This document shows positions 34,788-43,725 of a stretch of DNA of 51,005 nucleotides, one piece after another. The notes under the pieces are model-generated. The model was not told the DNA's origin, did no database searches, and worked only from the letters and a program-made list of their open reading frames with translations. The position numbers and the translations under genes are program-made. The stretch is from positions 1-51,005 of the forward strand of contig JAFGQO010000026.1 in NCBI GenBank assembly GCA_016935615.1. The letters are read 5' to 3'. The DNA is from Bacteroidales bacterium (GTDB lineage Bacteria; Bacteroidota; Bacteroidia; Bacteroidales; UBA10428). Numbering within the stretch: the first letter of the stretch is position 1; every line of letters starts with the position of its first letter.

Positions 34788-36353
34788 ATGAAAAATAAGA
34801 ACTCTGTATTTCATTCCTTCCTGATTGTCTTTATTGTTGCTCTTGGGGGATTTTTAATGGGATTTGATGCATCTGTAATATCAGGTGTTGTTGAATTTAT
34901 AGGGCCGCAATTCGAGCTGACAAAAATTCAGTTGGGTTGGGCTGTAAGCTGTCTGACTCTTACAGCAACACTGGCAATGATTATTTCCGGTCCGGTATCG
35001 GATAAAACAGGACGAAAGAAAGTGTTGAAATATGCCGCGCTCTTATATTTTGTTTCGGCTGTATTCTCTGCTTTTGCGCCCAATTTTATTAGCCTTGTAA
35101 TAGCCCGTATGATTGGCGGACTGGGTGTTGGAGCTTCCCTGATTATTGCTCCCATGTACATTGCAGAGATAGCTCCTCCGGCGCTAAGAGGCAGAATGGT
35201 CTCCTTTAACCAGTTGAATATTGTTATTGGTATTTCAGTCGCATTCTTTACGAATTATCTAATTCTCAGGCTTGGAAAATCGGATGCTTTGTGGACAAAA
35301 TCGCTGATGATCAGGGAATACAACTGGAGATGGATGCTCGGTCTGGAAGCTCTTCCTGCCATTTTGTATTATGTGTTTCTGTTTGTTGTTCCTGAAAGTC
35401 CGAGATGGCTTGTTATGAAAGGTTTCGAAAAAAAGGCCGTTGGAATACTCTCCGGGATGAGCAATAAAGACCAGGCTTTGAAGGAGTGCAAGGAAATAAA
35501 AGCAAGCATTACTGTTAAGGACAAAAAGGAAAAAATTCGTTTCACTGAATTGTTTAAACCGGCGATGAAACTCGTTCTTACTATTGGGATTGTGATAGCC
35601 ATATTGCAGCAAATTACAGGTATAAATGCTGTATTCTTTTATGCTCCGATGATTTTTAAACAGACTGGAATTGGAACCGATGCTTCTTTTGTTCAGGCCA
35701 TAATTGTTGGATTAACAAATCTTTTGTTTACTGTTTTGGCTATTTTGTTTGTTGACAGGTTTGGACGGAAGCCATTGCTTGCTATTGGTGTGTCGGGTAT
35801 TGTGATTTGTATGTTCCTTTTGGCTTATAGTTTTAATACAGCTACGTATGAATTGTCTTCCCAATCTCTGTTAAAGCTTTCTGAAAATTCAGATTTGGCA
35901 GGCATCATGCAACTTCAGGGACAGACTTTTGCCAATGATATTGATTTTAAAGATGCACTTGTTCAGGTTCTGGGTGAACGCGTTGCCGGCGAATATCAGG
36001 GGGAGATCATTGCCCGGGCTATAAGCATTAATCCCTGGCTTGTGCTCATCGGCATTATTGGCTTTGTTGCTTCCTTCGCAATATCTCTGGGCCCGGTAAT
36101 GTGGATATTATTTTCCGAATTGTTTCCTAATCGTTTAAGAGGTCTGGCAATTTCGTTGGCAGGATTTGTTAATTCTGCAATAAGCTTTACCGTTCAGCTT
36201 CTTTTTCCCTGGGAATTGGCAAATATTGGCAACGCAGGGACATTTCTTATCTATGGGATATTTGGTCTTGCAGGTTTGATATTTATCCTTCTCTACCTGC
36301 CCGAAACAAAAGGGAAGTCGCTGGAGGAACTGGAGAAGATCTTAATAAAATGA
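34788..36353 (+). CDS. MFS sugar porter (sugar/H+ symporter)
   Basis: This 521-residue inner-membrane carrier has twelve predicted spans and the sugar-porter signatures. They are GFDASVISG in the first helix, SDKTGRKK, the RMIGGLGVGASLIIAPMYIAEIAPPALRG block, QQITGINAVFFYAP, DRFGRKPLL and the closing PETKGKS. Such carriers take up monosaccharides such as glucose or xylose. It starts 8 bases after the GH3 stop, so the two genes are coupled. An insertion of about 60 residues between helices near residue 360-420 is longer than usual, as in several Bacteroidota homologues. Confidence 0.94.
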   Translation: MKNKNSVFHSFLIVFIVALGGFLMGFDASVISGVVEFIGPQFELTKIQLGWAVSCLTLTATLAMIISGPVSDKTGRKKVLKYAALLYFVSAVFSAFAPNFISLVIARMIGGLGVGASLIIAPMYIAEIAPPALRGRMVSFNQLNIVIGISVAFFTNYLILRLGKSDALWTKSLMIREYNWRWMLGLEALPAILYYVFLFVVPESPRWLVMKGFEKKAVGILSGMSNKDQALKECKEIKASITVKDKKEKIRFTELFKPAMKLVLTIGIVIAILQQITGINAVFFYAPMIFKQTGIGTDASFVQAIIVGLTNLLFTVLAILFVDRFGRKPLLAIGVSGIVICMFLLAYSFNTATYELSSQSLLKLSENSDLAGIMQLQGQTFANDIDFKDALVQVLGERVAGEYQGEIIARAISINPWLVLIGIIGFVASFAISLGPVMWILFSELFPNRLRGLAISLAGFVNSAISFTVQLLFPWELANIGNAGTFLIYGIFGLAGLIFILLYLPETKGKSLEELEKILIK

Positions 36354-36363
36354 GGATTGGGTC

Positions 36364-37665
36364 ATGAACAGAATAGTATTTTTCCTGATTATCATTGCTT
36401 TCCTGGTTGATTGTACCGACAATGCCGGAAATAAAAAAACAGGTCCTGCAAAAGTAACCCTTGAGCAAACCGGCGGGAAATATCGTTTGTTTGTTAATGG
36501 AGCGGAGTTTTATGTCAAAGGTGCCGGATGCGAATTTGGAAATATTGAGGCACTGGCTGAGCATGGTGCCAATTCTTTCAGGACATGGAGAACCGAAAAT
36601 GGTGAGAGTAGTGCCGGAGAGATTTTAGACAGAGCATACAGCGCAGGGCTTATGGTATTGATGGGTCTGGAAGTCGGACGTGAACGTCATGGATTTGATT
36701 ATGATGACACCGTATGGGTGAGGAAGCAGTATGAATATATAAAAGATGAAGTAATAAAAATTAAAGATCATCCGGCATTGTTGGGTTGGGCAATTGGAAA
36801 TGAAATAAACCTTGGAGCCGTTAATATGAAAGTATTTGATGCTGTGAACGAGATATCCGAGATGATTCACAAAATTGATACCTGTCACGTTACAACAACT
36901 ACATTGGCAGGTATTGGAAAGAGAGAAGCAGATTATATCAGGGAAAATTGTACAGATATTGATTTTTTATCCATTCAAATGTATGCCGATATTATCAATC
37001 TTCAGAAAAGGATTGAAGAATCGGGATGGGAAGGTCCGTATATGGTTGCGGAATGGGGAGCCACGGGGCATTGGGAAGTAGCCAGAACAAAATGGGATGC
37101 TCCGATAGAACCAACAAGTACGGAGAAAGCAGCATCTTTTCTTGACAGGTATACAAAAGCTATTGAAGCCGATTCAACTCATTGTCTGGGATCTTTTGTT
37201 TTCCTTTGGGGACAAAAACAGGAACGCACTCCCACCTGGTATGGTATGTTCCTGGAATCAGGTGAAATAACGGAAACTGTTGATGCTATGCACAAGATAT
37301 GGACGGGGAAGTGGCCTGAAAATCGTTGTCCGACAATCGATTCTTTTCTGCTCAACGGACTTACAGCTTACGATAATATCATTCTGAATAAGGGTGCAAC
37401 AATTCATGCGGAAGTAAGTGCCCGTGATCATGAGAGGGATACACTGAATTATAAATGGGAAATCATGCACGAAAGCAAAGATCTTGGCTGGGGAGGTGAT
37501 CATGAGAGCAAACCCGAAACCTGGATGGAACGGATCGGTAAAAATCCTGTTGAAATAGAAGCTCCTTCAACAATAGGGGCATACAGGCTTTTTCTATATG
37601 TGCTTGACGGAAAGGGACATGCAGCAACTGCCAATATTCCTTTTTGTATTGCCCAGGACGAATAA
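36364..37665 (+). CDS. GH158-like endo-beta-glucanase lipoprotein
   Basis: This 433-residue protein has a lipoprotein-like signal (C17 after LVD; aspartate at -1 is unusual), a TIM-barrel domain at about 35-315 and an Ig-like domain at about 325-430. Clan-A catalytic glutamates are E147 in GWAIGNEIN and E230 in VAEWGATGHWE. The barrel-plus-Ig layout and the 83-residue gap between the two glutamates agree with my recollection of the Bacteroides GH158 endo-beta-1,3-glucanase. A GH2- or GH5-like relative is the alternative. Placement between a sugar porter and a second GH3 in a susCD operon supports a glucan-cleaving role. Confidence 0.65.
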   Translation: MNRIVFFLIIIAFLVDCTDNAGNKKTGPAKVTLEQTGGKYRLFVNGAEFYVKGAGCEFGNIEALAEHGANSFRTWRTENGESSAGEILDRAYSAGLMVLMGLEVGRERHGFDYDDTVWVRKQYEYIKDEVIKIKDHPALLGWAIGNEINLGAVNMKVFDAVNEISEMIHKIDTCHVTTTTLAGIGKREADYIRENCTDIDFLSIQMYADIINLQKRIEESGWEGPYMVAEWGATGHWEVARTKWDAPIEPTSTEKAASFLDRYTKAIEADSTHCLGSFVFLWGQKQERTPTWYGMFLESGEITETVDAMHKIWTGKWPENRCPTIDSFLLNGLTAYDNIILNKGATIHAEVSARDHERDTLNYKWEIMHESKDLGWGGDHESKPETWMERIGKNPVEIEAPSTIGAYRLFLYVLDGKGHAATANIPFCIAQDE

Positions 37666-37710
37666 TAATTTGCAGTTATGTTAAACTATTGATTCAATAA
37701 TTGAACGCGA

Positions 37711-39984
37711 ATGAGAAACCGACAGCTTTATAGTATTCTATTCTTATTCATTTCCTTCTTTTTTTTATCATGTGAGTCAAATATACCGAATGACAGGGAA
37801 CAGATAATAAATGATAGAGTGGATAGCCTTATTGCTCTTATGACACTGGAAGAAAAAGTGGGCCAGATGCTTAATCTGGGACTGCCGGCATTGCTTCAGG
37901 GCGAGTTCTACAGTGTACGCGATACCCTTATCTTTGATACATCAAAAGTAAATAAACTGCTGATCAAATACGGAGCAGGATGTATTCAGAATTTAGGCAA
38001 CTTTCCATTAACACCCCAACAATGGCGTTATTATATCGGGTACATTCAACAAACAGTGCTCGAAAAGACAAGGTTAAAAATACCGGTTATCTATGGAATT
38101 GATGCGGTTCACGGGGCGAATTATACGGCAGGATCCGTTATGTTTCCACACAATATCAATCTGGCTGCGACCTTTGAACCTGAGCTGGCTTATCGCGCAG
38201 CTGAAATTACTGCTTATGAAGTAAAAGCGAGTTGTATATTCTGGAATTATTCCCCGGTACTCGACATCGCAAGACATTCTTTCTGGGGAAGGGTCTATGA
38301 AACCTTTGGAGAAGATACCTATCTGACCCGGCAAATGGGCGTTGCTCAGTTAAAAGGTTTGCAGGGAGAAGATCCATCGGCAAAAAACAAGGTATTGGCA
38401 TGTGGCAAACATTTCCTGGGATATGGAGCTCCCTTGAATGGAAAGGACAGATTTCCCGTGATTGTTACCGAGTATATGCTTCGACAAATCCATTTGCCAC
38501 CCTTTCAAGAAGCTATCGAGGAAGGATTATTATCGATTATGTTGTCTGGCGGGACTATAAACGGGATACCTTCACATGCTGATCACTTTTTAGTTACAGA
38601 CCTTCTGAAAGAAGAATTGGGATTTAAAGGAGTGGTCCTTGCCGATTGGGGTGAGCTTGATATTCTTTACAGGATACACAAAGTGGTATCTGATGAGCGT
38701 GAGGCTGTAAAAGACTGCATACTCAGCGGTGTGGATATGGTTATGGAACCCTATGATGAAAGTTTTGCTGTTCATCTGACTGACCTGGTGAATGATGGCG
38801 AAGTACCTGTGTCAAGGATAGATGATGCCGTAAAAAGAATCTTATACCTGAAATACAAATCAGGGGTATTTGAAGATCCTGTGCCTGGTTTGGATTTATA
38901 CCCTGATTTTGCATCAGAAGAATCAAATGCTATGAATTTGCAGATAGCCAGAGAAAGCATTACACTATTAAAAAACAAAGATCATATATTGCCATTGAAA
39001 AAGGATTTGAAAGTATTGGTTACCGGACCGGCATCCAGCTCATTGAATTGCCTCAATGGTGGCTGGTCCAGGACATGGTCAGGCGAGGACACATTGTATA
39101 ATGACACTGAAAAATTCACCATACTTGAGGCTATTAAAAATCAAGCCGGGAATTCCAATGTATTTTTTTCCCGGGCTGTTGATTATGATCATGAAATAAA
39201 TATCGATGATGCCTGCAGGAAAGCAGCTTTTGCAGATGTAATCATCGCATGTTTGGGAGAAAAACCTGCTGCAGAGAAATTCAACGATATTGAAGACCCG
39301 GCATTACCGGGTATTCAGTTAAAACTAATAGAAAAATTGTCAAAGACCGGAAAGCCTGTTATTCTTTTGCTTATCGAGGGGCGACCAAGAATCATTCGAG
39401 AAATTGAGCCATGGGCTGATGCTGTTTTAATGGCATATTTACCCGGTAATGAAGGAGGAACAGCATTGGCAGAGATTCTTTTTGGAGAGTTTAATCCCTG
39501 TGGTAAACTGCCGTATACTTATCCGCGTTATTGTGGTTCTCTATGGACTTACGATCACACTCTCCTGGAGGAAAGGAATATGGATTTCAATCCTGATGGA
39601 TTTTCTCCACAGTATGAGTTTGGTTATGGCCTGAGCTATACCAGTTTTCAATACAGTGATCTGGTTTTACATAGGGATAGTATTGGCACAGATGACGAAC
39701 TTACAATTGAGGTTAAAGTATCAAATACGGGTACCCGGGCCGGCAAGGAAGTAGTTATGTTGTTTGTTTCTGATGAGGTTGCTTCTGTGTCACCCCCGGT
39801 AAAAAAGCTGAAACGGTTTGAAAAAATCGATTTATATCCCGGGCAAACACAAAAGATCATTTTCAAGATAGATAGTAATGATTTGCAATTTGTAAATTCA
39901 GAGAACAAATGGATCGCCGAAGAAGGATATTTTACTTTGCAGATTGGAGATCAGAAAGCAAGGTTTTATTTGTCTGTGAATTAA
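37711..39984 (+). CDS. Second GH3 family glycosidase, lipoprotein
   Basis: The 757-residue enzyme carries a lipoprotein signal (C21 in FFFLSC) and the same three-part GH3 layout as the first one. YSPVLDIARHSFWGRVYETFGEDTY, KHFLGYGAPLNGKDR and the nucleophile D312 in GVVLADWGELD are present. The C-terminal part has LPYTYPRYCGS, YGLSYTSFQY and a fibronectin-III-like domain. It is clearly diverged from the upstream GH3, for example RHSFWGR in place of RDPRWGR, so the two probably differ in linkage or chain-length preference. It follows the GH158-like gene by 46 bases and precedes the phosphorylase by 22. Confidence 0.94.
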   Translation: MRNRQLYSILFLFISFFFLSCESNIPNDREQIINDRVDSLIALMTLEEKVGQMLNLGLPALLQGEFYSVRDTLIFDTSKVNKLLIKYGAGCIQNLGNFPLTPQQWRYYIGYIQQTVLEKTRLKIPVIYGIDAVHGANYTAGSVMFPHNINLAATFEPELAYRAAEITAYEVKASCIFWNYSPVLDIARHSFWGRVYETFGEDTYLTRQMGVAQLKGLQGEDPSAKNKVLACGKHFLGYGAPLNGKDRFPVIVTEYMLRQIHLPPFQEAIEEGLLSIMLSGGTINGIPSHADHFLVTDLLKEELGFKGVVLADWGELDILYRIHKVVSDEREAVKDCILSGVDMVMEPYDESFAVHLTDLVNDGEVPVSRIDDAVKRILYLKYKSGVFEDPVPGLDLYPDFASEESNAMNLQIARESITLLKNKDHILPLKKDLKVLVTGPASSSLNCLNGGWSRTWSGEDTLYNDTEKFTILEAIKNQAGNSNVFFSRAVDYDHEINIDDACRKAAFADVIIACLGEKPAAEKFNDIEDPALPGIQLKLIEKLSKTGKPVILLLIEGRPRIIREIEPWADAVLMAYLPGNEGGTALAEILFGEFNPCGKLPYTYPRYCGSLWTYDHTLLEERNMDFNPDGFSPQYEFGYGLSYTSFQYSDLVLHRDSIGTDDELTIEVKVSNTGTRAGKEVVMLFVSDEVASVSPPVKKLKRFEKIDLYPGQTQKIIFKIDSNDLQFVNSENKWIAEEGYFTLQIGDQKARFYLSVN

Positions 39985-40005
39985 TTTTGTTGGGATCTTA
40001 CGACT

Positions 40006-43000
40006 ATGTCAGGCAGAAAAAAAATATATTTCGGGAATACTCCCCTGGATACAGATCAAAAGAAGATTTCGGGTGAAGTGGTTGAGCTTGAGGGACTGAA
40101 ATATTATAAGATAAGCAATTACGATAAATTACCTCCTTTCTTGATGACTCTTACCGGGATTGGGGATCACTGGATGTTTATTTCAAGTAACGGAGCACTA
40201 ACTGCCGGAAGGCGTGAACCGGGGAATGCACTTTTTCCATACACCACGGATGATAAAATTACCGACAGTGCGGAAATTTCAGGCAGCAAATCGATCTTCA
40301 GGATACATAATAATGATATGGAGTATCTATGGGAACCCTTTTCATACTTTTATTATGGCTTGTATGAAACGGAGCGCAATATATATAAAAGTGTTTATGG
40401 TAATATTCTGATCTTTGAAGAAATCAATCACTCATTGGGTGTTTCATTCTCTTATTCCTGGCAATTTAGTGAGGCATTTGGATTTGTGAAAAGATCAATT
40501 CTCAGGAATCTGACAAAGAAAGGCAAGGAGATTGTTTTATTGGACGGATTACAGAATATAATGCCCTATGGTGTTGATGAAGGGATGCAACTGCAATACA
40601 GTACACTGGTTGATGCATATAAGAAGAACGAACTGGATGCTTCTTCCGGACTTGGAATCTTTTATTTGAGTTCAATACCTACCGACAGGACAGAACCAAG
40701 TGAAGGATTAAAATCAACAACAGTATGGTCGGTTGGTTTGGAGAATCCTGTCAAACTCTTATCTTCCGAACAATTATCAGTCTTTCGTTCCGGTGTTGAC
40801 CTTGTGCAGGAAAAAGATATCCGTGGCAGACGGGGAGCGTATTTTGTTTCCGCAAGAGTAAATATCAGAGGTGATGAAGAATTGGATTGGATAACTGCAG
40901 CTGAACTGGAACAGGATCGTGCTGCGATTCTGAAAACAATACATGCTCTTAAATCACCCGCGCAGCTTGCTTCAAGTGTAATAAACGATTTAGAACTGGA
41001 AACCCGGAATCTGGTGAAGCTTGTATCAACGGCTGATGGCATTCAACTTGTGGAAGATGATCTCGTGTCAGCCCGTCATTTTTCTAATGTGCTTTTTAAC
41101 ATTATGCGCGGAGGCCTTTTTCGAAATCAATATACAATCATACGTTCTGAGTTAATTGAGTGTATCAGACAACGGAATAGTAAAATTGCCAGGGAATATG
41201 AAAACAAGATCCTTTTTACGTTTCCGGAGGAACCTGACCATAATGAGCTCATCTCTGTTGCTGAGGAAACAGGAAATAGAGATCTGATCAGGATATGTTA
41301 CGAATTTTTACCGCTCGCATTTGGGAGAAGACATGGAGATCCGAGTCGTCCATGGAATCGGTTTTATATACAAGGTCAGGATGCATCCGGCAGAATGCCT
41401 TTAAACTATCAGGGAAACTGGCGTGATATATTTCAGAATTGGGAAGCTCTTGCATTCAGTTTTCCTGAATATACCGAGGGAATGATATATCGTTTTCTGA
41501 ATGCGTCAACTGCGGATGGCTACAATCCATACCGAATAACAAAAGATGGAATTGAATGGGAAGTAATTGATCCGGATGATCCCTGGTCGAACATTGGATA
41601 CTGGGGTGATCATCAGATCATTTATTTATTGAAACTGCTGGAACTCTCAACGCGATTTCATCCGGGAAAGCTTGCAAAGTGGTTAACAGATGAACGATTT
41701 GTATACACAAATGTTCCCTACAGGATCAAAAGATATGACCAGAGGCTGCTGGATGCACGCAGAACTATTTTTTATGATTCGGAAGAAGCGGCGAAAATAA
41801 ACCGGAAAATACAGCAATACGGAACTGACGGAAAGCTCTTATGGTTGAAAAACGAGCCATACAAAGTCAATATGGTGGAAAAATTGCTTGTCCCGGTACT
41901 TGCGAAATTCTCAAATTTTATTGCAGATGGTGGTATTTGGCTTTGCACACAGCGACCGGAATGGAATGATGCCAATAATGCTCTTGTTGGCAACGGACTG
42001 TCAATGGTGACGCTTTATCATTTGCGAAGACATCTTTCTTTTCTCCAAGACTTGTTCAGTAAAGCAGATCCCGGAATTTTTCCTGTTTCTGCTGAAGTTA
42101 TAAAGTGGATGAAAGATATACACCATGCATTTTCAGATCATCAAAGCATTCTTCAGAACTCTACTGATGAATCCAGGAGGAAGCTTCTGGATTCCCTTGG
42201 AAAAGCAGTAGACAAATACCATAAAAAAATCTATAACAAAGGGTTTAGCGGATTGAAACATAAAGTAAAATGGATCGAATTAGATCAGTTGATGACCCTT
42301 CTGATGCAATTCATTGAAGTTACCATACAGCGAAATCAGAGGAAAGATAAACTTTTTCATGCCTACAATCTGATGAAAATGAATAAAGACGGGAGCATTT
42401 CTGTTGTTCATCTTTACGAAATGCTGGAGGGGCAGGTAGCAATACTGAATAGCGGCATTCTCGATGGTCTGCAGTCACTGGAGGTACTTGATGCACTGAA
42501 AAACAGCGCTATGTATCGCTCCGATCAGAAAAGCTACACGCTCTACCCGGATCGGGATCTGTCAGGATTCCTGGAAAAAAACGAACTTACATTGAAGGAT
42601 ATTTCTTCATTTGACGTAATTAAAGAATGTCTGGACAGGAAAGATTACAGGCTGATTCAACCGGTTGATGATGAAAGCTTTCAATTTAACGGAAGGTTCA
42701 GGAATAGTGAAGACCTGGATAATATGCTTGAAGAATTAAAAACTGATTATGACAATGAGCTTATTGCTGCTGAAAGAGAATCGCTGATACGGTTTTTTGA
42801 AGATGCATTTGAACATCATTCATTTACAGGCCGTTCCGGAACATTTTTCAAATATGAGGGTCTGGGAAGCATATACTGGCACATGGTAGCTAAGTTGGCA
42901 TATGCAGTGCAGGAAAGCTATTTCACAGCACTCGAACACAATGAATCAACATCGGTTTGCAAAGCGTTAGCCAGCCATTACCATGAAATCAGAGAAGGAT

Positions 43001-43479
43001 TGGGACTGCATAAAAATCCTGAAGAATACGGAGCATTTCCTGTTGATCCTTATTCTCATACACCAAAGCATAGCGGGGTTCAGCAACCCGGTATGACAGG
43101 CCAGGTAAAAGAAGATATTTTAACCCGTTGGGGTGAGTTAGGCATCAGGGTCAGGAACGGGGCAATCAGTTTTATGCCTTCGCTAATGCTCGAAGAAGAA
43201 TTTATTTCTGATGAAGATAGTTTTGTTTATTATGCCATTCATGGTACAAAAAAGGAAATCCTGTTGCCCAAAGGATCAATCGCATTTACTTGTTGCCAGG
43301 TACCGGTTGTATACAAAAAAGGAAATGAAGACCGGATTCGGATTTATTTTCAGGATGGTAGTACGGTGAAAGAAAACGGATTATCCCTTTCATCAGAAAT
43401 ATCGGAAGAACTATTCAAAAGATCGGGGAAAGTAAAGAAGATTGAAGTTACATTAGAACTATCCATGAAAGAAGAATGA
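40006..43479 (+). CDS. Cytosolic beta-glucan phosphorylase of GH94/GH149/GH161 type
   Basis: This 1157-residue protein has no signal peptide. Its central (alpha/alpha)6 barrel carries phosphorylase signatures: NIGYWGDHQIIYLLKLLELS, then the likely general acid D655 in CTQRPEWNDANNALVGNG. The N-terminal beta-sandwich (about 20-310) is also typical of the clan. The family includes 1,2-beta-oligoglucan phosphorylase (GH94, about 1100 residues) and beta-1,3-glucan phosphorylases (GH149 and GH161, similar size). The GH158-like neighbour favours beta-1,3, so GH149 is my best guess. It would cut oligosaccharides with phosphate to give glucose-1-phosphate, saving one ATP per bond. It ends the plus-strand operon. 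Confidence 0.75.
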   Translation: MSGRKKIYFGNTPLDTDQKKISGEVVELEGLKYYKISNYDKLPPFLMTLTGIGDHWMFISSNGALTAGRREPGNALFPYTTDDKITDSAEISGSKSIFRIHNNDMEYLWEPFSYFYYGLYETERNIYKSVYGNILIFEEINHSLGVSFSYSWQFSEAFGFVKRSILRNLTKKGKEIVLLDGLQNIMPYGVDEGMQLQYSTLVDAYKKNELDASSGLGIFYLSSIPTDRTEPSEGLKSTTVWSVGLENPVKLLSSEQLSVFRSGVDLVQEKDIRGRRGAYFVSARVNIRGDEELDWITAAELEQDRAAILKTIHALKSPAQLASSVINDLELETRNLVKLVSTADGIQLVEDDLVSARHFSNVLFNIMRGGLFRNQYTIIRSELIECIRQRNSKIAREYENKILFTFPEEPDHNELISVAEETGNRDLIRICYEFLPLAFGRRHGDPSRPWNRFYIQGQDASGRMPLNYQGNWRDIFQNWEALAFSFPEYTEGMIYRFLNASTADGYNPYRITKDGIEWEVIDPDDPWSNIGYWGDHQIIYLLKLLELSTRFHPGKLAKWLTDERFVYTNVPYRIKRYDQRLLDARRTIFYDSEEAAKINRKIQQYGTDGKLLWLKNEPYKVNMVEKLLVPVLAKFSNFIADGGIWLCTQRPEWNDANNALVGNGLSMVTLYHLRRHLSFLQDLFSKADPGIFPVSAEVIKWMKDIHHAFSDHQSILQNSTDESRRKLLDSLGKAVDKYHKKIYNKGFSGLKHKVKWIELDQLMTLLMQFIEVTIQRNQRKDKLFHAYNLMKMNKDGSISVVHLYEMLEGQVAILNSGILDGLQSLEVLDALKNSAMYRSDQKSYTLYPDRDLSGFLEKNELTLKDISSFDVIKECLDRKDYRLIQPVDDESFQFNGRFRNSEDLDNMLEELKTDYDNELIAAERESLIRFFEDAFEHHSFTGRSGTFFKYEGLGSIYWHMVAKLAYAVQESYFTALEHNESTSVCKALASHYHEIREGLGLHKNPEEYGAFPVDPYSHTPKHSGVQQPGMTGQVKEDILTRWGELGIRVRNGAISFMPSLMLEEEFISDEDSFVYYAIHGTKKEILLPKGSIAFTCCQVPVVYKKGNEDRIRIYFQDGSTVKENGLSLSSEISEELFKRSGKVKKIEVTLELSMKEE

Positions 43480-43550
43480 TGAACAATGTTGCTAAGTATA
43501 TTTAACGAATTATACGTTTTCATTCATAGTGTTGAGAAGGGTTATAAAGA

Positions 43551-43711
43551 AAAGGGGCTGTCTTCTATGTTAAAAATTCGCCACCAAGATACTAAATCAC
43601 GAAATACTCACAAAGTAATATATAATTGAATATCAGAATTTTGTGAATTCTTTAAGTCTTCGAGGATTTTGTGGCTGTCTTAAAATATTTACCTTTTGAG
43701 GCAGCCCCTTT
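43551..43711. repeat. Inverted-repeat element inside a terminator, between convergent genes
   Basis: AAAGGGGCTG (43551-43560) pairs with CAGCCCCTTT (43702-43711), the same arms as the terminator at 3213 but 141 bases apart. Between them are imperfect inverted arms starting GCCACCAAGA (43580) and ending TTTTGTGGC (43675). This looks like a terminator whose loop has taken in a palindromic repeat. It may still end transcription from both sides. Confidence 0.55.
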
Positions 43712-43725
43712 GGTTATAAATGGTT

